A stretch of DNA of 13,318 bases, taken from the NCBI GenBank assembly GCA_902797585.1, contig CADBTK010000043.1:1-13318 (forward strand), in the 5' to 3' direction. The stretch is from Erysipelothrix rhusiopathiae (GTDB lineage Bacteria > Bacillota_I > Bacilli_A > Erysipelotrichales > Erysipelotrichaceae). Under the pieces are notes generated by a model. The model searched no databases. It was not told the DNA's origin and saw only the letters and a program-made list of their open reading frames with translations. Positions 1 through 7,657 of the stretch are shown one piece after another. Numbering within the stretch: the stretch's first letter is position 1; the number at the start of each line of letters is the position of its first letter. The translations under genes were made by a program, and so were the position numbers.

Positions 1-389
1 TATCCACGAGGTCGTTTTGGTGGACGACAACCATTGTGTGGAATTGGGGTAACATCATTAATCATTGTAATGTCTAATCCTGCTACCTGTAATGCTCGTA
101 CCGCTGCCTCTCGTCCTGGCCCCGGTCCTTTAATTTCTACCGATACTGTTTTCATCCCATGTTCTGCAGCTGCTTTCCCTGCTGCTTCCCCAGCTAATTG
201 CGCTGCATATGGGGTACTCTTTCTTGATCCTTTGAATCCTAACGCTCCTGCACTACTCCATGCTACTGCGTTCCCATTCTCGTCTGTGATCGTTACAATT
301 GTATTGTTAAATGTAGAGTGGATATGAGCACAGCCTCGGGCAATATTCTTTTTGACTCTTCTTTTTCTTGTCTTTGTTTGTTTCGCCAT
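1..389 (-). CDS. rpsK: 30S ribosomal protein S11 (stop codon cut by window edge)
   Basis: S11 is a platform protein of the small subunit that binds the 690-loop region of 16S rRNA near the E site and mRNA exit. The reading frame gives 129 residues, the usual S11 length, and then the two bases TA at the window edge, so only the last base of the stop codon is probably missing. Family hallmarks are visible: [16 protein letters not shown] near residue 20, the GPGPGREAA motif around residues 85-93, and a C-terminal [12 protein letters not shown]. The ATG at 389 follows AAGGAGG by 8 nt. That Shine-Dalgarno sequence includes the rpsM stop codon (TAAGGAGG), so translation is probably coupled to S13. 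In relatives rpoA and rplQ follow, beyond this window. Identification is firm. Confidence 0.97.
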   Translation of the reverse strand, partial: MAKQTKTRKRRVKKNIARGCAHIHSTFNNTIVTITDENGNAVAWSSAGALGFKGSRKSTPYAAQLAGEAAGKAAAEHGMKTVSVEIKGPGPGREAAVRALQVAGLDITMINDVTPIPHNGCRPPKRPRG

Positions 390-402
390 GTCTCAACCCT
401 CC

Positions 403-768
403 TTACTTCTTCTTGTTCGCAACTGTTTTCGCTTTCCCTTTGCGAGTTCTTGCGTTTGTCTTTGTTCTTTGTCCGCGTACTGGCAATCCTCGTCTATGAC
501 GGATTCCTCGGTAACATCCAATTTCCATCAATCGTTTGATGTTTAATTGTACTTCTCTTCGTAAATCCCCTTCGACTTTGATCTCATCAATTGCCTTACG
601 GATTTTATTCATTTGTTCGTCATCTAAGTCTTTTACTCGGATGTCTTCACTAATTCCTGTTTGTTCCAACACTTGTTTCGCTGTGCTTTTCCCAATTCCA
701 TAGATGTATGTCAATGAAATTACTACACGCTTATCGTTTGGAATATCTACTCCTGCAATACGTGCCAT
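403..768 (-). CDS. rpsM: 30S ribosomal protein S13
   Basis: S13 sits in the head of the small subunit, forms intersubunit bridges with the large subunit (helix 38 of 23S rRNA and protein L5), and touches P-site tRNA through its basic tail. The product is 121 residues, the normal size. It starts with [11 protein letters not shown], carries the helical segment [16 protein letters not shown], and has the [20 protein letters not shown] signature near residues 88-107, followed by a Lys-rich tail ending ANKKK. The ATG at 768 is preceded by AGGAGG five bases upstream. The rpmJ stop lies immediately before that site (TAAGTAGGAGG). The S13-S11 order is the normal start of the alpha operon. No anomaly seen. 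Confidence 0.98.
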   Translation of the reverse strand: MARIAGVDIPNDKRVVISLTYIYGIGKSTAKQVLEQTGISEDIRVKDLDDEQMNKIRKAIDEIKVEGDLRREVQLNIKRLMEIGCYRGIRHRRGLPVRGQRTKTNARTRKGKAKTVANKKK

Positions 769-781
769 TCTTTCCTCCTAC

Positions 782-898
782 TTAGTTCCCTTGTCTTTGT
801 TTGTGCTTAGGGTTTTCACAGATTACCATGACTCTTCCCTTACGTCGGATGATTCGACATTTATCGCACATCGGTTTTACGGATGGTCTTACTTTCAT
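782..898 (-). CDS. rpmJ: 50S ribosomal protein L36 (zinc-binding form)
   Basis: L36 is a tiny zinc-finger protein that stabilises 23S rRNA folding near L16. I translated it directly: 38 residues beginning [14 protein letters not shown] and ending KHKQRQGN. The zinc ligands C11, C14, C27 and H32 are all present (CxxC, 12 residues, C, 4 residues, H), so this is the zinc-containing paralogue rather than the zinc-free form used in zinc starvation. It is one Asn longer than the common 37-residue version. The ATG at 898 has a modest AAAGGA Shine-Dalgarno sequence 8 nt upstream, which lies within the in-frame infA remnant. Because the remnant has no stop before this ATG, an N-terminally extended product is conceivable but unproven. 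Confidence 0.96.
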   Translation of the reverse strand: MKVRPSVKPMCDKCRIIRRKGRVMVICENPKHKQRQGN

Positions 899-979
899 AG
901 TTCTAATCCTTTCCGCCACGTATTCTCCCGTTAAAATGCGAATGGTTCTCATTCGGATTTTACCAGTAACGTGGTCATA
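899..979 (-). pseudogene. infA: infA remnant: middle of translation initiation factor IF-1
   Basis: Between adk and rpmJ, exactly where infA sits in most Bacillota, 27 codons encode [19 protein letters not shown] plus flanking residues. This matches the core of IF-1 (as I recall it, HVSGKIRM and YIRILTGDKV in typical sequences), the OB-fold segment around residues 35-53 of the usual 72. The first ~33 residues are absent: a TAA stop (980-982) precedes the fragment and a hairpin lies before that. The last ~20 residues (normally ending VELSPYDLTRGRI-like) are also gone, because the frame runs straight into the rpmJ ATG. There is no plausible start or Shine-Dalgarno sequence for a functional IF-1. 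I read it as a decayed gene whose functional copy must be elsewhere if IF-1 is kept. Confidence 0.85.
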
Positions 980-995
980 TTAATGAACAAGCAAA

Positions 996-1016
996 GCGCT
1001 TATTTAAAATAAGCGC
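996..1016 (-). terminator. Perfect hairpin after adk; weak terminator or processing site
   Basis: Two 10-nt arms (GCGCTTATTT and AAATAAGCGC) are exact inverted repeats separated by one base, so about 8 bp can pair with a 5-nt loop. It starts 3 nt after the adk stop codon. On the minus strand it is followed by TTTGCTTGTT, which is U-rich but interrupted, so termination would be partial at best. It could separate adk from rpmJ-rpsM-rpsK expression, act as an mRNA processing or stability element, or mark the breakpoint of the infA/map deletion. Confidence 0.55.
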
Positions 1017-1018
1017 AT

Positions 1019-1666
1019 TTACTTGTTGAGTACAGTTTTAATTTCTTCCCAAATTTCTTCCATTGGTTTAGAAGCATCAATGTGGGATACCATACCTTTT
1101 TCTTCATAATAAGCGATAACTGGTTCAGTGTTTTTCGCATATTCTGATAGACGAGTCTTTAATGACTCTTCGTTGTCATCTTTACGTTGAGTTAATTCTG
1201 CACCACATACATCACATACACCTTCTGTTTTTGGAGGTTTAGAGTATATGTTGAAGATTTCTCCACATTCTTTACAAGTACGACGACCTGTAATACGACG
1301 AGTTAACTCATCAGTAGCAACATCCATTGCTAAGATGACATCAACGGCCAAATCGGTTCCCTTCGTTAATTCTTCGAACGCTTTGGCTTGATCCAAAGTC
1401 CTAGGATATCCATCCAACAAATATCCATTTTTCTTGTCAGTTAGTTGGCTCAAATAATCTTTTACCATATTATTGGTAATTTCATCAGGGACTAACAACC
1501 CCTTTTCTGTGTAGGCTTTTGCTTGTAAACCTAACTCCGTCTCATTTTTGATGTTTGAGCGGAAGATGTCTCCGGTAGAGATGTGATTCAAATTGAATTC
1601 ATCTTTAATACGGCTTGAGAAAGTTCCTTTCCCAGATCCCGGAGCACCCATAATGAAGATGTTCAT
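1019..1666 (-). CDS. adk: Adenylate kinase, zinc-LID type
   Basis: Adenylate kinase interconverts ATP + AMP and 2 ADP in the cytoplasm, balancing adenine nucleotides. The 215-residue product is the normal long-LID form. It has the P-loop GAPGSGKGT at 7-15, the AMP-binding STGDIFR at 30-36, DGYPRT at 85-90, and a LID domain with four cysteines (C131, C134, C151, C154) in two CxxC pairs. These would bind structural zinc, as in Gram-positive adenylate kinases. The ATG at 1666 follows AAGGAG by 6 nt. It starts 17 nt after the secY stop, the standard spc-operon position. Downstream, map and an intact infA are missing and a hairpin follows directly. Identification is firm. Confidence 0.98.
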   Translation of the reverse strand: MNIFIMGAPGSGKGTFSSRIKDEFNLNHISTGDIFRSNIKNETELGLQAKAYTEKGLLVPDEITNNMVKDYLSQLTDKKNGYLLDGYPRTLDQAKAFEELTKGTDLAVDVILAMDVATDELTRRITGRRTCKECGEIFNIYSKPPKTEGVCDVCGAELTQRKDDNEESLKTRLSEYAKNTEPVIAYYEEKGMVSHIDASKPMEEIWEEIKTVLNK

Positions 1667-1683
1667 TTTGTTCTCCTTAGACT

Positions 1684-2970
1684 TTAGTCTTGATAGTACT
1701 TTTTATACGCTTTCTGTGTGATTAAACCTTGAACCTGACGTACTGTTTCTATCGCTACACCGACAACAATGATCATTCCGGTTCCTCCTAAAGCCATACC
1801 ACTAGGCATTTCAGGCCAAATAATTGGCATGACATGTGGCATAACAGCAATGAAAGCCAAGGCAACCGCTCCTAAGCACGTTAAACGTGTTAGTACATGG
1901 TTAACATATTTCTTGGTTTCTGTTCCCGGACGAACACTTGGAATGTATGCACCGGATTTTCCTAAATTCTCTGCTAACTTTTCTGGATCTACCTGCATCT
2001 TTGTATAGAAGAAAGTGAAGAAAAGAATCAACACTATATAAATACACAAAGAGTATACAGTTTGTAATCCTAACCAGCCTTGTACCTTTTCAACAAATTC
2101 AGTCTTTCCTAAGAAAGTCGCAATTTGTAATGGTGCCATCATTAAGCTAGATGCAAAGATGACTGGAATTACACTGGCTGAATTGACTTTTAGTGGTAAA
2201 TAGTTTGACTCATATTGTTTACTTAATGCGATTGAACTTGATGTATATTGGATTGGAATACGACGTTCAGCCGTATTAATCAATACTACAAATACAATGA
2301 TCAATAAATAAATCAATACATAAGCCGCAAATAAGTATTTACCATTTTGTACATCACCATTTACTAAAGATTCCCAGGCTGCTGTAAATTGTCGAGGCAT
2401 ACGTCCAACAATCCCAGCCATAATAACCATGGATACCCCGTTACCAATTCCCTTCATTGAGATTTGGTCCCCAATCCACAACAAGAACATACTTCCTGCT
2501 GTAAAGATTGTGGCGATATACAACAACTTAACAATGGTAACTCCTCCGATAATTAAGTTTTGGTAGGTCATGGAGAATCCATAAACCATAGATAAACTTT
2601 GTACGAAGGCAAAGATAACAGCCAAGTAACGTGTATATTTGTCAATCTTCTTACGACCTTGCGCTCCTGATTTGGATAACTCAGTCAAAGAAGGAATGAC
2701 ATCCATACTCAATAATTGCATGATAATGGATGCGGTAATGTAAGGAGTAACTCCTAATGCGAATACAGAGAATTGTTCCAATCCTCCACCACCTAATAGG
2801 TTAATCATCGCAAATAATGAGTTATTCTCAAGCCCAGCAATCAAGTCAGATGTATTTACATCAGGCACTGTGATTGCTGAACCTAAACGGTAGACAAAAA
2901 AGCAAAATAGGGTAAACAAGATACGATTTCTAATATCTTTGTTTGTAATAATGGACCCTAAAGCTGCCAT
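1684..2970 (-). CDS. secY: Protein translocase channel subunit SecY
   Basis: SecY is the membrane pore of the Sec translocon; with SecE and SecG it exports or inserts proteins, driven by SecA or by the docked ribosome. At 428 residues it has the usual length. Ten hydrophobic segments can be placed at roughly 17-35, 67-88, 114-131, 143-166, 178-190, 212-232, 263-285, 305-323, 360-378 and 394-410. Family motifs include FSVFALGVTPYITASIIMQL in segment 2, the cytosolic TAERRIPIQY loop near 233-242, and the conserved SVRPG (R347) in the loop between segments 8 and 9 that works with SecA and the ribosome. The ATG lies one base after the rplO TAA (TAACATG), with a GAGGT-like site inside the rplO end, so it is probably coupled to L15. 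Confidence 0.98.
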   Translation of the reverse strand: MAALGSIITNKDIRNRILFTLFCFFVYRLGSAITVPDVNTSDLIAGLENNSLFAMINLLGGGGLEQFSVFALGVTPYITASIIMQLLSMDVIPSLTELSKSGAQGRKKIDKYTRYLAVIFAFVQSLSMVYGFSMTYQNLIIGGVTIVKLLYIATIFTAGSMFLLWIGDQISMKGIGNGVSMVIMAGIVGRMPRQFTAAWESLVNGDVQNGKYLFAAYVLIYLLIIVFVVLINTAERRIPIQYTSSSIALSKQYESNYLPLKVNSASVIPVIFASSLMMAPLQIATFLGKTEFVEKVQGWLGLQTVYSLCIYIVLILFFTFFYTKMQVDPEKLAENLGKSGAYIPSVRPGTETKKYVNHVLTRLTCLGAVALAFIAVMPHVMPIIWPEMPSGMALGGTGMIIVVGVAIETVRQVQGLITQKAYKKYYQD

Positions 2971-2971
2971 G

Positions 2972-3409
2972 TTAGATAACCTCTACTGTTCCGCCTACTT
3001 TTTCAATTGCTTCTTTAGCACTTTTTGAGAATTTAGCAGCTTGAACTGTCAATTTCTTTTCTAATTCACCGTCTCCTAATACTTTCAATCCACATAATTC
3101 TTTACGAATTACACGATCTTCTAATAATAGAGCAGCGTTAACAACAGTTCCATCGTCATATTTGTTCAATGTTTCCACATTAACAATTGCATATTCTTTA
3201 CGGTTGAAGTTGGTAAAACCACGTTTTGGCAAACGTCTTGCTAAAGTAGTTTGTCCCCCTTCAAATCCTAAACGGATTGATCCACCGCTTCTAGACTTTT
3301 GACCTTTTTGTCCGCGTCCACTTGTTTTTCCGTTTCCGCTTCCAGGTCCACGTCCAACGCGGTTACGACTCTTACGAGATACGGTTTGACTCATTTCATG
3401 TAATTTCAT
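2972..3409 (-). CDS. rplO: 50S ribosomal protein L15
   Basis: L15 is a large-subunit assembly protein with a long basic N-terminal extension threaded through 23S rRNA. The 145-residue product opens MKLHEM and has the glycine/basic tract [20 protein letters not shown] near 20-40, followed by [15 protein letters not shown], all typical. I chose the ATG at 3409, which is 8 nt after AGGAGG; a TTG one codon earlier would give an extra Met but sits too close. The Shine-Dalgarno sequence is fused to the rpsE stop (TAGGAGG), and only 12 nt separate rpsE from rplO. The rpmD (L30) gene usually found between S5 and L15 is therefore absent. Confidence 0.97.
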   Translation of the reverse strand: MKLHEMSQTVSRKSRNRVGRGPGSGNGKTSGRGQKGQKSRSGGSIRLGFEGGQTTLARRLPKRGFTNFNRKEYAIVNVETLNKYDDGTVVNAALLLEDRVIRKELCGLKVLGDGELEKKLTVQAAKFSKSAKEAIEKVGGTVEVI

Positions 3410-3421
3410 CAATTTTTCCTC

Positions 3422-3931
3422 CTAACCGCGAATTTCTTCTGGTTTCTTACCACGAATCGCTGCAACTTGATCAACTGTTCTTAAGTTTTTTAACCCTTCA
3501 ACAGTTGCACGTACAACGTTGATTTTTGTTCTTGATCCTAAACATTTAGTCAAGATATCTGTGATTCCTGCTAATTCCAATACGGCACGAGCAGGTCCAC
3601 CGGCACTAATACCAGTACCTTCTGCAGCTGGGCGCATGAATACAGAACCAGCTCCGTAACGTCCTACAATTTCATGAGGAATTGTAGTTCCAGTAATAGG
3701 TACTGTAAACATGTTTTTCTTAGCGTCATCTACTGCTTTACGAATAGCATCAGGTACTTCGTTTGCTTTCCCTGTTCCCATTCCTACACGTCCTTTACGA
3801 TCACCAATAACAACTAAAGCAGAGAAACGGAAACGACGTCCCCCTTTAACTACTTTTGTTACACGGTTAATCGCAACGACTTGTTCTTCAAATTCTTTTT
3901 GGTCTCGTCTTGGTTTTCTTTCCATTGCCAT
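3422..3931 (-). CDS. rpsE: 30S ribosomal protein S5
   Basis: S5 lies at the small-subunit mRNA entry channel near S4 and helps decoding fidelity and mRNA unwinding. The 169-residue protein has the N-terminal double-stranded RNA binding-like domain ([20 protein letters not shown], then [20 protein letters not shown]) and the C-terminal domain with [20 protein letters not shown] and [15 protein letters not shown]. Two in-frame ATGs occur, at 3931 and 3925; the first is 8 nt from AGGAGG and is preferred. The Shine-Dalgarno sequence overlaps the rplR stop codon (TAGGAGG). Its own stop TAG begins the rplO site in the same way. No anomaly within the protein. Confidence 0.97.
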   Translation of the reverse strand: MAMERKPRRDQKEFEEQVVAINRVTKVVKGGRRFRFSALVVIGDRKGRVGMGTGKANEVPDAIRKAVDDAKKNMFTVPITGTTIPHEIVGRYGAGSVFMRPAAEGTGISAGGPARAVLELAGITDILTKCLGSRTKINVVRATVEGLKNLRTVDQVAAIRGKKPEEIRG

Positions 3932-3943
3932 AATTGCGACCTC

Positions 3944-4300
3944 CTAAAACTCTAGGCCAGCTTCACGAGCGGCCTCAGCTAAAGCTTTCACACGACCAGT
4001 GTAGATGTATCCTCCACGGTCGAATACTACTTTTGTAATTTTTTTGTCTTTTGCGCGTTTTGCAATCTCTTGACCAACCAAACGAGCAGCTTCTACATTT
4101 CCACCATTTTCCATTTTCATTTCAACACTAGATGCACTTACTAAAGTGTTCCCAGTTGTATCATCGATAATTTGAACGTGGATGTTAGCGTTACTTCTGA
4201 ATACATTCAAGCGTGGAGTTTCAGGAGTACCGCTGATTTTTGTACGTACACGTTTGTGACGACGGATTCTTTCCGCATTACGTGATGTTTTATTAATCAT
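3944..4300 (-). CDS. rplR: 50S ribosomal protein L18
   Basis: L18 binds 5S rRNA together with L5 and anchors it in the central protuberance of the large subunit. The product is 118 residues, within the family norm. It has a basic N terminus ([20 protein letters not shown]), the [20 protein letters not shown] block, and the C-terminal [20 protein letters not shown] signature for 5S rRNA contact. The ATG at 4300 lies downstream of a GGGAG-type site. The rplF stop TAG occurs just before it within TAGGAGA, so coupling to L6 is likely. The gene order L6-L18-S5 is standard for the spc operon. Confidence 0.97.
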   Translation of the reverse strand: MINKTSRNAERIRRHKRVRTKISGTPETPRLNVFRSNANIHVQIIDDTTGNTLVSASSVEMKMENGGNVEAARLVGQEIAKRAKDKKITKVVFDRGGYIYTGRVKALAEAAREAGLEF

Positions 4301-4319
4301 GTGTTCTTACTCCCTTCTC

Positions 4320-4868
4320 CTAACCTTTTGCACCAGCCGTCTTACCTTCTTTACGACGGATGTGCTCACCTTTGTAACGAATACCTTTACCTTTGTATGG
4401 TTCTGGTTTACGTACGGCACGAATGTTTGCAGCGAATTCACCAACTTGTTGTTTGTCAATTCCGCTTACTTTAATATCTGTTTGACTTGTACATTCAACA
4501 GTCAATCCTTCTGGAACTTCTAACTCACTTGGGTGAGAGTATCCAACTTGCATAGATAATTTTTTACCTTGGATGTTAGCACGGAACCCGATACCAACTA
4601 ATTCCAATTCTTTAACATATCCTTCAGATACACCTACAACCATGTTGTTTAACAAAGCACGAGTTGTACCGTGAAGTTGTTTTGTGTGTTTTTCGTCATT
4701 CGGACGAACTACGGTGACAACTCCTGCATCTTCCTTGATTTCCATCAATGGAGAGAATTTGCGAGTCAAAGATCCTTTAGGACCTTTTACAGTCACCTCA
4801 TTGCCTTCCTTTACTTCAATTGTAACACCGGAAGGAATGGTAATCAGTTTATTCCCGATACGTGACAT
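4320..4868 (-). CDS. rplF: 50S ribosomal protein L6
   Basis: L6 is a two-domain protein near the factor-binding site and the sarcin-ricin loop of the large subunit. The 182-residue product starts [15 protein letters not shown] and contains VKGPKGSL in the first repeat domain. The second domain ends with the diagnostic [20 protein letters not shown] followed by [10 protein letters not shown], the RNA-binding C terminus. AGGAGG lies 7 nt before the ATG at 4868, and the rpsH TAA is a few bases further upstream. Position between S8 and L18 is canonical. No truncation or unusual insertion. Confidence 0.97.
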   Translation of the reverse strand: MSRIGNKLITIPSGVTIEVKEGNEVTVKGPKGSLTRKFSPLMEIKEDAGVVTVVRPNDEKHTKQLHGTTRALLNNMVVGVSEGYVKELELVGIGFRANIQGKKLSMQVGYSHPSELEVPEGLTVECTSQTDIKVSGIDKQQVGEFAANIRAVRKPEPYKGKGIRYKGEHIRRKEGKTAGAKG

Positions 4869-4886
4869 TTCTTTTCCTCCTAATTT

Positions 4887-5282
4887 TTACCAAACGTAGG
4901 CAACGACTTCGCCACCAACGTGTTGTTTTCTAGCTTGACGATCAGTCATCATACCATTGCTAGTAGAGATGATCGCAACACCTAATCCGTTTAATACACG
5001 AGGCAATTCATTTGCAGGTGCATATACACGAAGACCAGGTTTTGAAATACGACGAAGTCCAGAAATTACTTTTTGTCCTTCTTCAGTGTATTTCAATGTT
5101 ACTGTCATTGTCTTTTTGACATCTCCCTCAACACTGAAATCTGTGATGAATCCTTCATCTTTTAAGATTTGAGCGATAGAGGCTTTTTCTTTACTTGCTG
5201 GCATACTAACTGTTTCATGTTTTTGTTGCAATGCATTACGAATACGTGTAAGCATGTCTGCAATTGGATCTGTCATAATCAT
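4887..5282 (-). CDS. rpsH: 30S ribosomal protein S8
   Basis: S8 is a primary 16S rRNA binder (helix 21) and, in enteric bacteria, the translational repressor of the spc operon. The protein is 131 residues starting [17 protein letters not shown] and ending with [20 protein letters not shown] then VVAYVW, the conserved RNA-binding C-terminal domain. Two ATGs compete, at 5282 and 5276. The first is 9 nt from AAGGAGG and is preferred, although MTDPIADM is the start seen in some relatives; a TTG at 5303 is not credible. The Shine-Dalgarno sequence is fused to the rpsN stop (TAAGGAGG), coupling S8 to S14. Confidence 0.96.
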   Translation of the reverse strand: MIMTDPIADMLTRIRNALQQKHETVSMPASKEKASIAQILKDEGFITDFSVEGDVKKTMTVTLKYTEEGQKVISGLRRISKPGLRVYAPANELPRVLNGLGVAIISTSNGMMTDRQARKQHVGGEVVAYVW

Positions 5283-5296
5283 ACGTATATGCCTCC

Positions 5297-5482
5297 TTAC
5301 CAACTAGCCTTTCTGACTCCAGGAATTTGACCTTTGTAAGCCAATTCTCTGAAACAGATACGGCAGATTTTGTATTTTCTTAATACAGCGTGTGGACGCC
5401 CACAACGCTCACAACGTGTGTACTCACGAACTTTAAATTTCTGAGGACGTTGTTGTTTATTGATCATTGCTTTTTTTGCCAT
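5297..5482 (-). CDS. rpsN: 30S ribosomal protein S14, zinc-binding short form
   Basis: S14 is needed for small-subunit head assembly next to S3 and S10. This is the 61-residue short type with a zinc ribbon: cysteines at 24, 27, 40 and 43 (CERCG and CRICF) and the C terminus [11 protein letters not shown]. Zinc-type S14 in the spc operon is normal for Bacillota; a longer zinc-free paralogue, if present, would be elsewhere. The ATG at 5482 is 10 nt after TAGGAGG, whose TAG is the rplE stop. Some databases call this type rpsZ. Identification is firm. Confidence 0.98.
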   Translation of the reverse strand: MAKKAMINKQQRPQKFKVREYTRCERCGRPHAVLRKYKICRICFRELAYKGQIPGVRKASW

Positions 5483-5496
5483 TTTTCATCATCCTC

Positions 5497-6036
5497 CTAC
5501 TTTTTGAAAGGCATTCCCATTGCTTCTAACAATGCCTTTGATTCTTCGTTCGTTTTTGCTGTTGTAACGATTACTACATCCATCCCACGGCTACGGTTAA
5601 CTTTATCGAAGTCGATTTCTGGGAAGATGATTTGTTCTTTAACACCTAATGTGTAGTTTCCACGACCGTCGAAACTTGTGTCGCTTACTCCACGGAAGTC
5701 ACGTACACGTGGAAGTGAAATGTTCACTAATTTATCCATGAAGTCGTACATTTTTTCAGAACGTAATGTTACTTTACAACCAATTGGCATACCTTCACGC
5801 AATTTGAAGTTCGCAATTGATTTTTTTGCTTTTGTAACAACTGGAGCTTGTCCAGTAATAGCTGCTAATTCTTCAACAGCTTCATCCAATAATTTGGAGT
5901 TTGTAATAGCGTCCCCAACACCGATGTTGACTACAATTTTTTCAATTTTTGGTACTTCCATGATTGATTTGTATTCAAATTGTTTCATCAATTGAGGGAC
6001 TACTTCATTGTTGTATTTTTCTTGTAAACGATTCAT
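5497..6036 (-). CDS. rplE: 50S ribosomal protein L5
   Basis: L5 carries 5S rRNA into the central protuberance and forms the bridge to S13 in the small-subunit head. The 179-residue product starts [20 protein letters not shown], with [35 protein letters not shown], and the C-terminal [20 protein letters not shown] then [11 protein letters not shown], all typical. I chose ATG 6036, 6 nt from AGGAGG, over an in-frame GTG two codons earlier that falls too close to the site. The Shine-Dalgarno sequence contains the rplX stop (TAGGAGG), so translation is probably coupled to L24. No anomaly. Confidence 0.97.
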   Translation of the reverse strand: MNRLQEKYNNEVVPQLMKQFEYKSIMEVPKIEKIVVNIGVGDAITNSKLLDEAVEELAAITGQAPVVTKAKKSIANFKLREGMPIGCKVTLRSEKMYDFMDKLVNISLPRVRDFRGVSDTSFDGRGNYTLGVKEQIIFPEIDFDKVNRSRGMDVVIVTTAKTNEESKALLEAMGMPFKK

Positions 6037-6046
6037 ACTCACCCTC

Positions 6047-6370
6047 CTACTTCACTTCCGCACCAGTCTTTTTCAAGACGCGTACTTTTTCTTTTTTACC
6101 ATCTTTAGATTCTTTTACTTGGTAACCAACACGACTAGCTACCTTTTTCTTAGAATCGTACAACATAACATTAGAAACGTGGATTTTAGCTTCTTTTTCT
6201 TCAATTCCCCCTTCAGGGTTCATTTGAGTTGGTTTGTTGTGTTTTTTTACCATGTTAACGCCTTCGACGATAACTTTATCTTCTTTGGGGAAAGCTTTTT
6301 TAACTTCACCAATTGTGCCTTTGTAAGCACCTGTAATAACTTTTACTGTATCACCTTGTTTTATTCTCAC
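6047..6370 (-). CDS. rplX: 50S ribosomal protein L24 (GTG start)
   Basis: L24 is an early assembly initiator that binds the 5' end of 23S rRNA near the exit tunnel. The 107-residue protein has the KOW motif near the N terminus ([18 protein letters not shown]) and the [20 protein letters not shown] block followed by [13 protein letters not shown]. It is the only clear non-ATG start in the cluster: GTG at 6370, 9 nt after AGGAGG. No ATG nearby would keep the conserved N-terminal strand. The rplN stop is fused to the Shine-Dalgarno sequence (TAGGAGG). Its own TAG is fused to the rplE site. Confidence 0.96.
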   Translation of the reverse strand: MRIKQGDTVKVITGAYKGTIGEVKKAFPKEDKVIVEGVNMVKKHNKPTQMNPEGGIEEKEAKIHVSNVMLYDSKKKVASRVGYQVKESKDGKKEKVRVLKKTGAEVK

Positions 6371-6383
6371 TGTGGCACACCTC

Positions 6384-6752
6384 CTATAGTACTTCCGGAG
6401 CCAAAGATACGATCTTCATGTAACCTTTGTCACGTAATTCACGGGCAACAGGTCCGAAGATACGAGTTCCTCTTGGCGTTTGATCATCTTTAATTAATAC
6501 AACAGCGTTGTCATCAAAGCTGATGTATGTTCCATTTTTACGGTGCAATCCGTATTTTGTACGAACTACAACTCCCTTAACTACTTCACCTTTTTTAACG
6601 GCTCCACCAGGAGTTGCCTGTTTTACAGTACAAACAACGACATCACCGATATTTGCATTTTTTCTAACGCTCCCACCTAAACAACGGATAACTAATACTT
6701 CACGAGCTCCGGTGTTGTCAGCGACGCGTAGACGACTTTCATTTTGAATCAT
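6384..6752 (-). CDS. rplN: 50S ribosomal protein L14
   Basis: L14 lies on the subunit interface, contacts 16S rRNA in bridges, and is the docking site for the silencing factor RsfS. The 122-residue product is the universal length and highly conserved: [45 protein letters not shown], and the C-terminal [20 protein letters not shown] then IVSLAPEVL. The ATG at 6752 is 9 nt after AGGAGG. It starts 18 nt after the rpsQ TAA, one of the few junctions here without a stop fused to the ribosome binding site. Identification is firm. Confidence 0.98.
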   Translation of the reverse strand: MIQNESRLRVADNTGAREVLVIRCLGGSVRKNANIGDVVVCTVKQATPGGAVKKGEVVKGVVVRTKYGLHRKNGTYISFDDNAVVLIKDDQTPRGTRIFGPVARELRDKGYMKIVSLAPEVL

Positions 6753-6770
6753 TGTCTAGGTCCTCCTGTC

Positions 6771-7028
6771 TTATACTTGAGCCTTTTGAACGATTTCAAC
6801 TAAGCGGAAACGTTTTGTAGCAGATAATGGACGAGTTTCCATAATTGTTACGATATCTCCAACGTTTGCTTCGTTGTTTTCGTCATGTGCTTTAAATTTT
6901 TTCGAATATTCTACACGCTTTCCATATAAAGGGTGCATTTTTTTCGTTTCAACTTTTACAGTGATCGTTTTGTCCATTGCGTTTGAAACAACAGTTCCAC
7001 GATATACTTTACGGTTATTTCTTTCCAT
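6771..7028 (-). CDS. rpsQ: 30S ribosomal protein S17
   Basis: S17 is an OB-fold primary binder of the 16S rRNA 5' domain. The 85-residue protein shows [20 protein letters not shown], the basic loop [20 protein letters not shown], and the C-terminal [20 protein letters not shown], all diagnostic. I chose ATG 7028, 8 nt after AGGAGG; an in-frame TTG one codon upstream is unlikely. The rpmC stop is fused to the Shine-Dalgarno sequence (TAGGAGG). Order L29-S17-L14 is standard. No anomaly. Confidence 0.97.
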   Translation of the reverse strand: MERNNRKVYRGTVVSNAMDKTITVKVETKKMHPLYGKRVEYSKKFKAHDENNEANVGDIVTIMETRPLSATKRFRLVEIVQKAQV

Positions 7029-7040
7029 CAAATGACCCTC

Positions 7041-7241
7041 CTATTCTTGACCAGCGTTTTCACGCTCAGTTAATACAGTTTTAATACGTGCAATATCTTT
7101 TTTAACAGTTTTCAAACGTGCTGTGTTTTCCAATTGTCCTGTCGCTTGCTGGAAACGAAGGTTGAATAATTCTTCTTTAAGCACGCTGATTTCAGCATTT
7201 AATTCTTCTACTGATTTTTCACGAATGTCTTTAGCTAACAT
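7041..7241 (-). CDS. rpmC: 50S ribosomal protein L29
   Basis: L29 is a small helical-hairpin protein by the polypeptide exit tunnel, near the docking site of trigger factor and the signal recognition particle. The 66-residue product starts [20 protein letters not shown] and contains the conserved [20 protein letters not shown] followed by [12 protein letters not shown]. The ATG overlaps the rplP stop codon by one base (TAATG), with AAAGGAG inside the rplP end. This overlap implies translational coupling or reinitiation after L16. Confidence 0.97.
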   Translation of the reverse strand: MLAKDIREKSVEELNAEISVLKEELFNLRFQQATGQLENTARLKTVKKDIARIKTVLTERENAGQE

Positions 7242-7657
7242 TATTCTACTTCTCCTTTTCTAGCAAAACGAGTTTTTACTGGAAGTTTGTGGCTAGCCAA
7301 ACGAAGCGCTTCACGAGCAACTTCTTCTGAAACACCTGCAACTTCGAATAATACTCGACCAGGTTGTACAACAGCAACCCATCCTTCAGGAGCACCCTTA
7401 CCAGAACCCATACGAACTTCTAGAGGTTTCTTAGTACGAGCCATGTGAGGGAAAATACGAATCCATACTTTTCCTCCACGTTTCATATAACGAGTCATGG
7501 CAACACGAGCTGCCTCGATTTGACGGTTACTAATGTAGTCACCGCTTTCGGCAACTAATCCGAATTCACCAAAGTCAATACAACGTCCTGCTTTACTACG
7601 TCCTTCGTATTTTAAGCGGTGTGGACGACGATACTTTGTTCTTTTAGGCATCAACAT
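7241..7657 (-). CDS. rplP: 50S ribosomal protein L16
   Basis: L16 organises the A-site tRNA pocket and the base of the L7/L12 stalk, and is a late-assembly protein. The 138-residue product has [14 protein letters not shown] at the start, then [55 protein letters not shown], and [20 protein letters not shown]. The ATG at 7657 overlaps the rpsC stop (TAATG) and is 9 nt after AAGGAGG. It matches the MLLPKR-type start I recall from Bacillus, so I prefer it to the second ATG at 7651. The segment PHMARTKKP replaces the more usual PDKPYTKKP, a minor variation. Confidence 0.97.
   Translation of the reverse strand: MLMPKRTKYRRPHRLKYEGRSKAGRCIDFGEFGLVAESGDYISNRQIEAARVAMTRYMKRGGKVWIRIFPHMARTKKPLEVRMGSGKGAPEGWVAVVQPGRVLFEVAGVSEEVAREALRLASHKLPVKTRFARKGEVE

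Noticed and set aside
950..978. Nine-codon open frame starting ATGACCACG between adk and rpmJ, considered as a leader peptide
   Set aside because: It is out of frame with the IF-1 match, has no ribosome binding site, and is likely chance.
980..1016. TAATAT at about 977-982 (minus strand) as a -10 box for rpmJ-rpsM-rpsK
   Set aside because: The position 17 nt upstream reads AAATAA-like sequence within the hairpin, with no -35 similarity. Too weak to call a promoter.
5283..5303. Upstream TTG start extending S8 by seven residues (MVRRHIR)
   Set aside because: The extension reads through the Shine-Dalgarno sequence itself and has no family support. The same applies to the TTG/GTG extensions at rplO (3412), rplE (6042), rpsQ (7031) and rplB (10021).
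6008..6493. 161-codon plus-strand open frame, rich in Phe
   Set aside because: Antisense to rplX and rplN, no Shine-Dalgarno sequence, and composition typical of the complement of Lys/Glu-rich genes.
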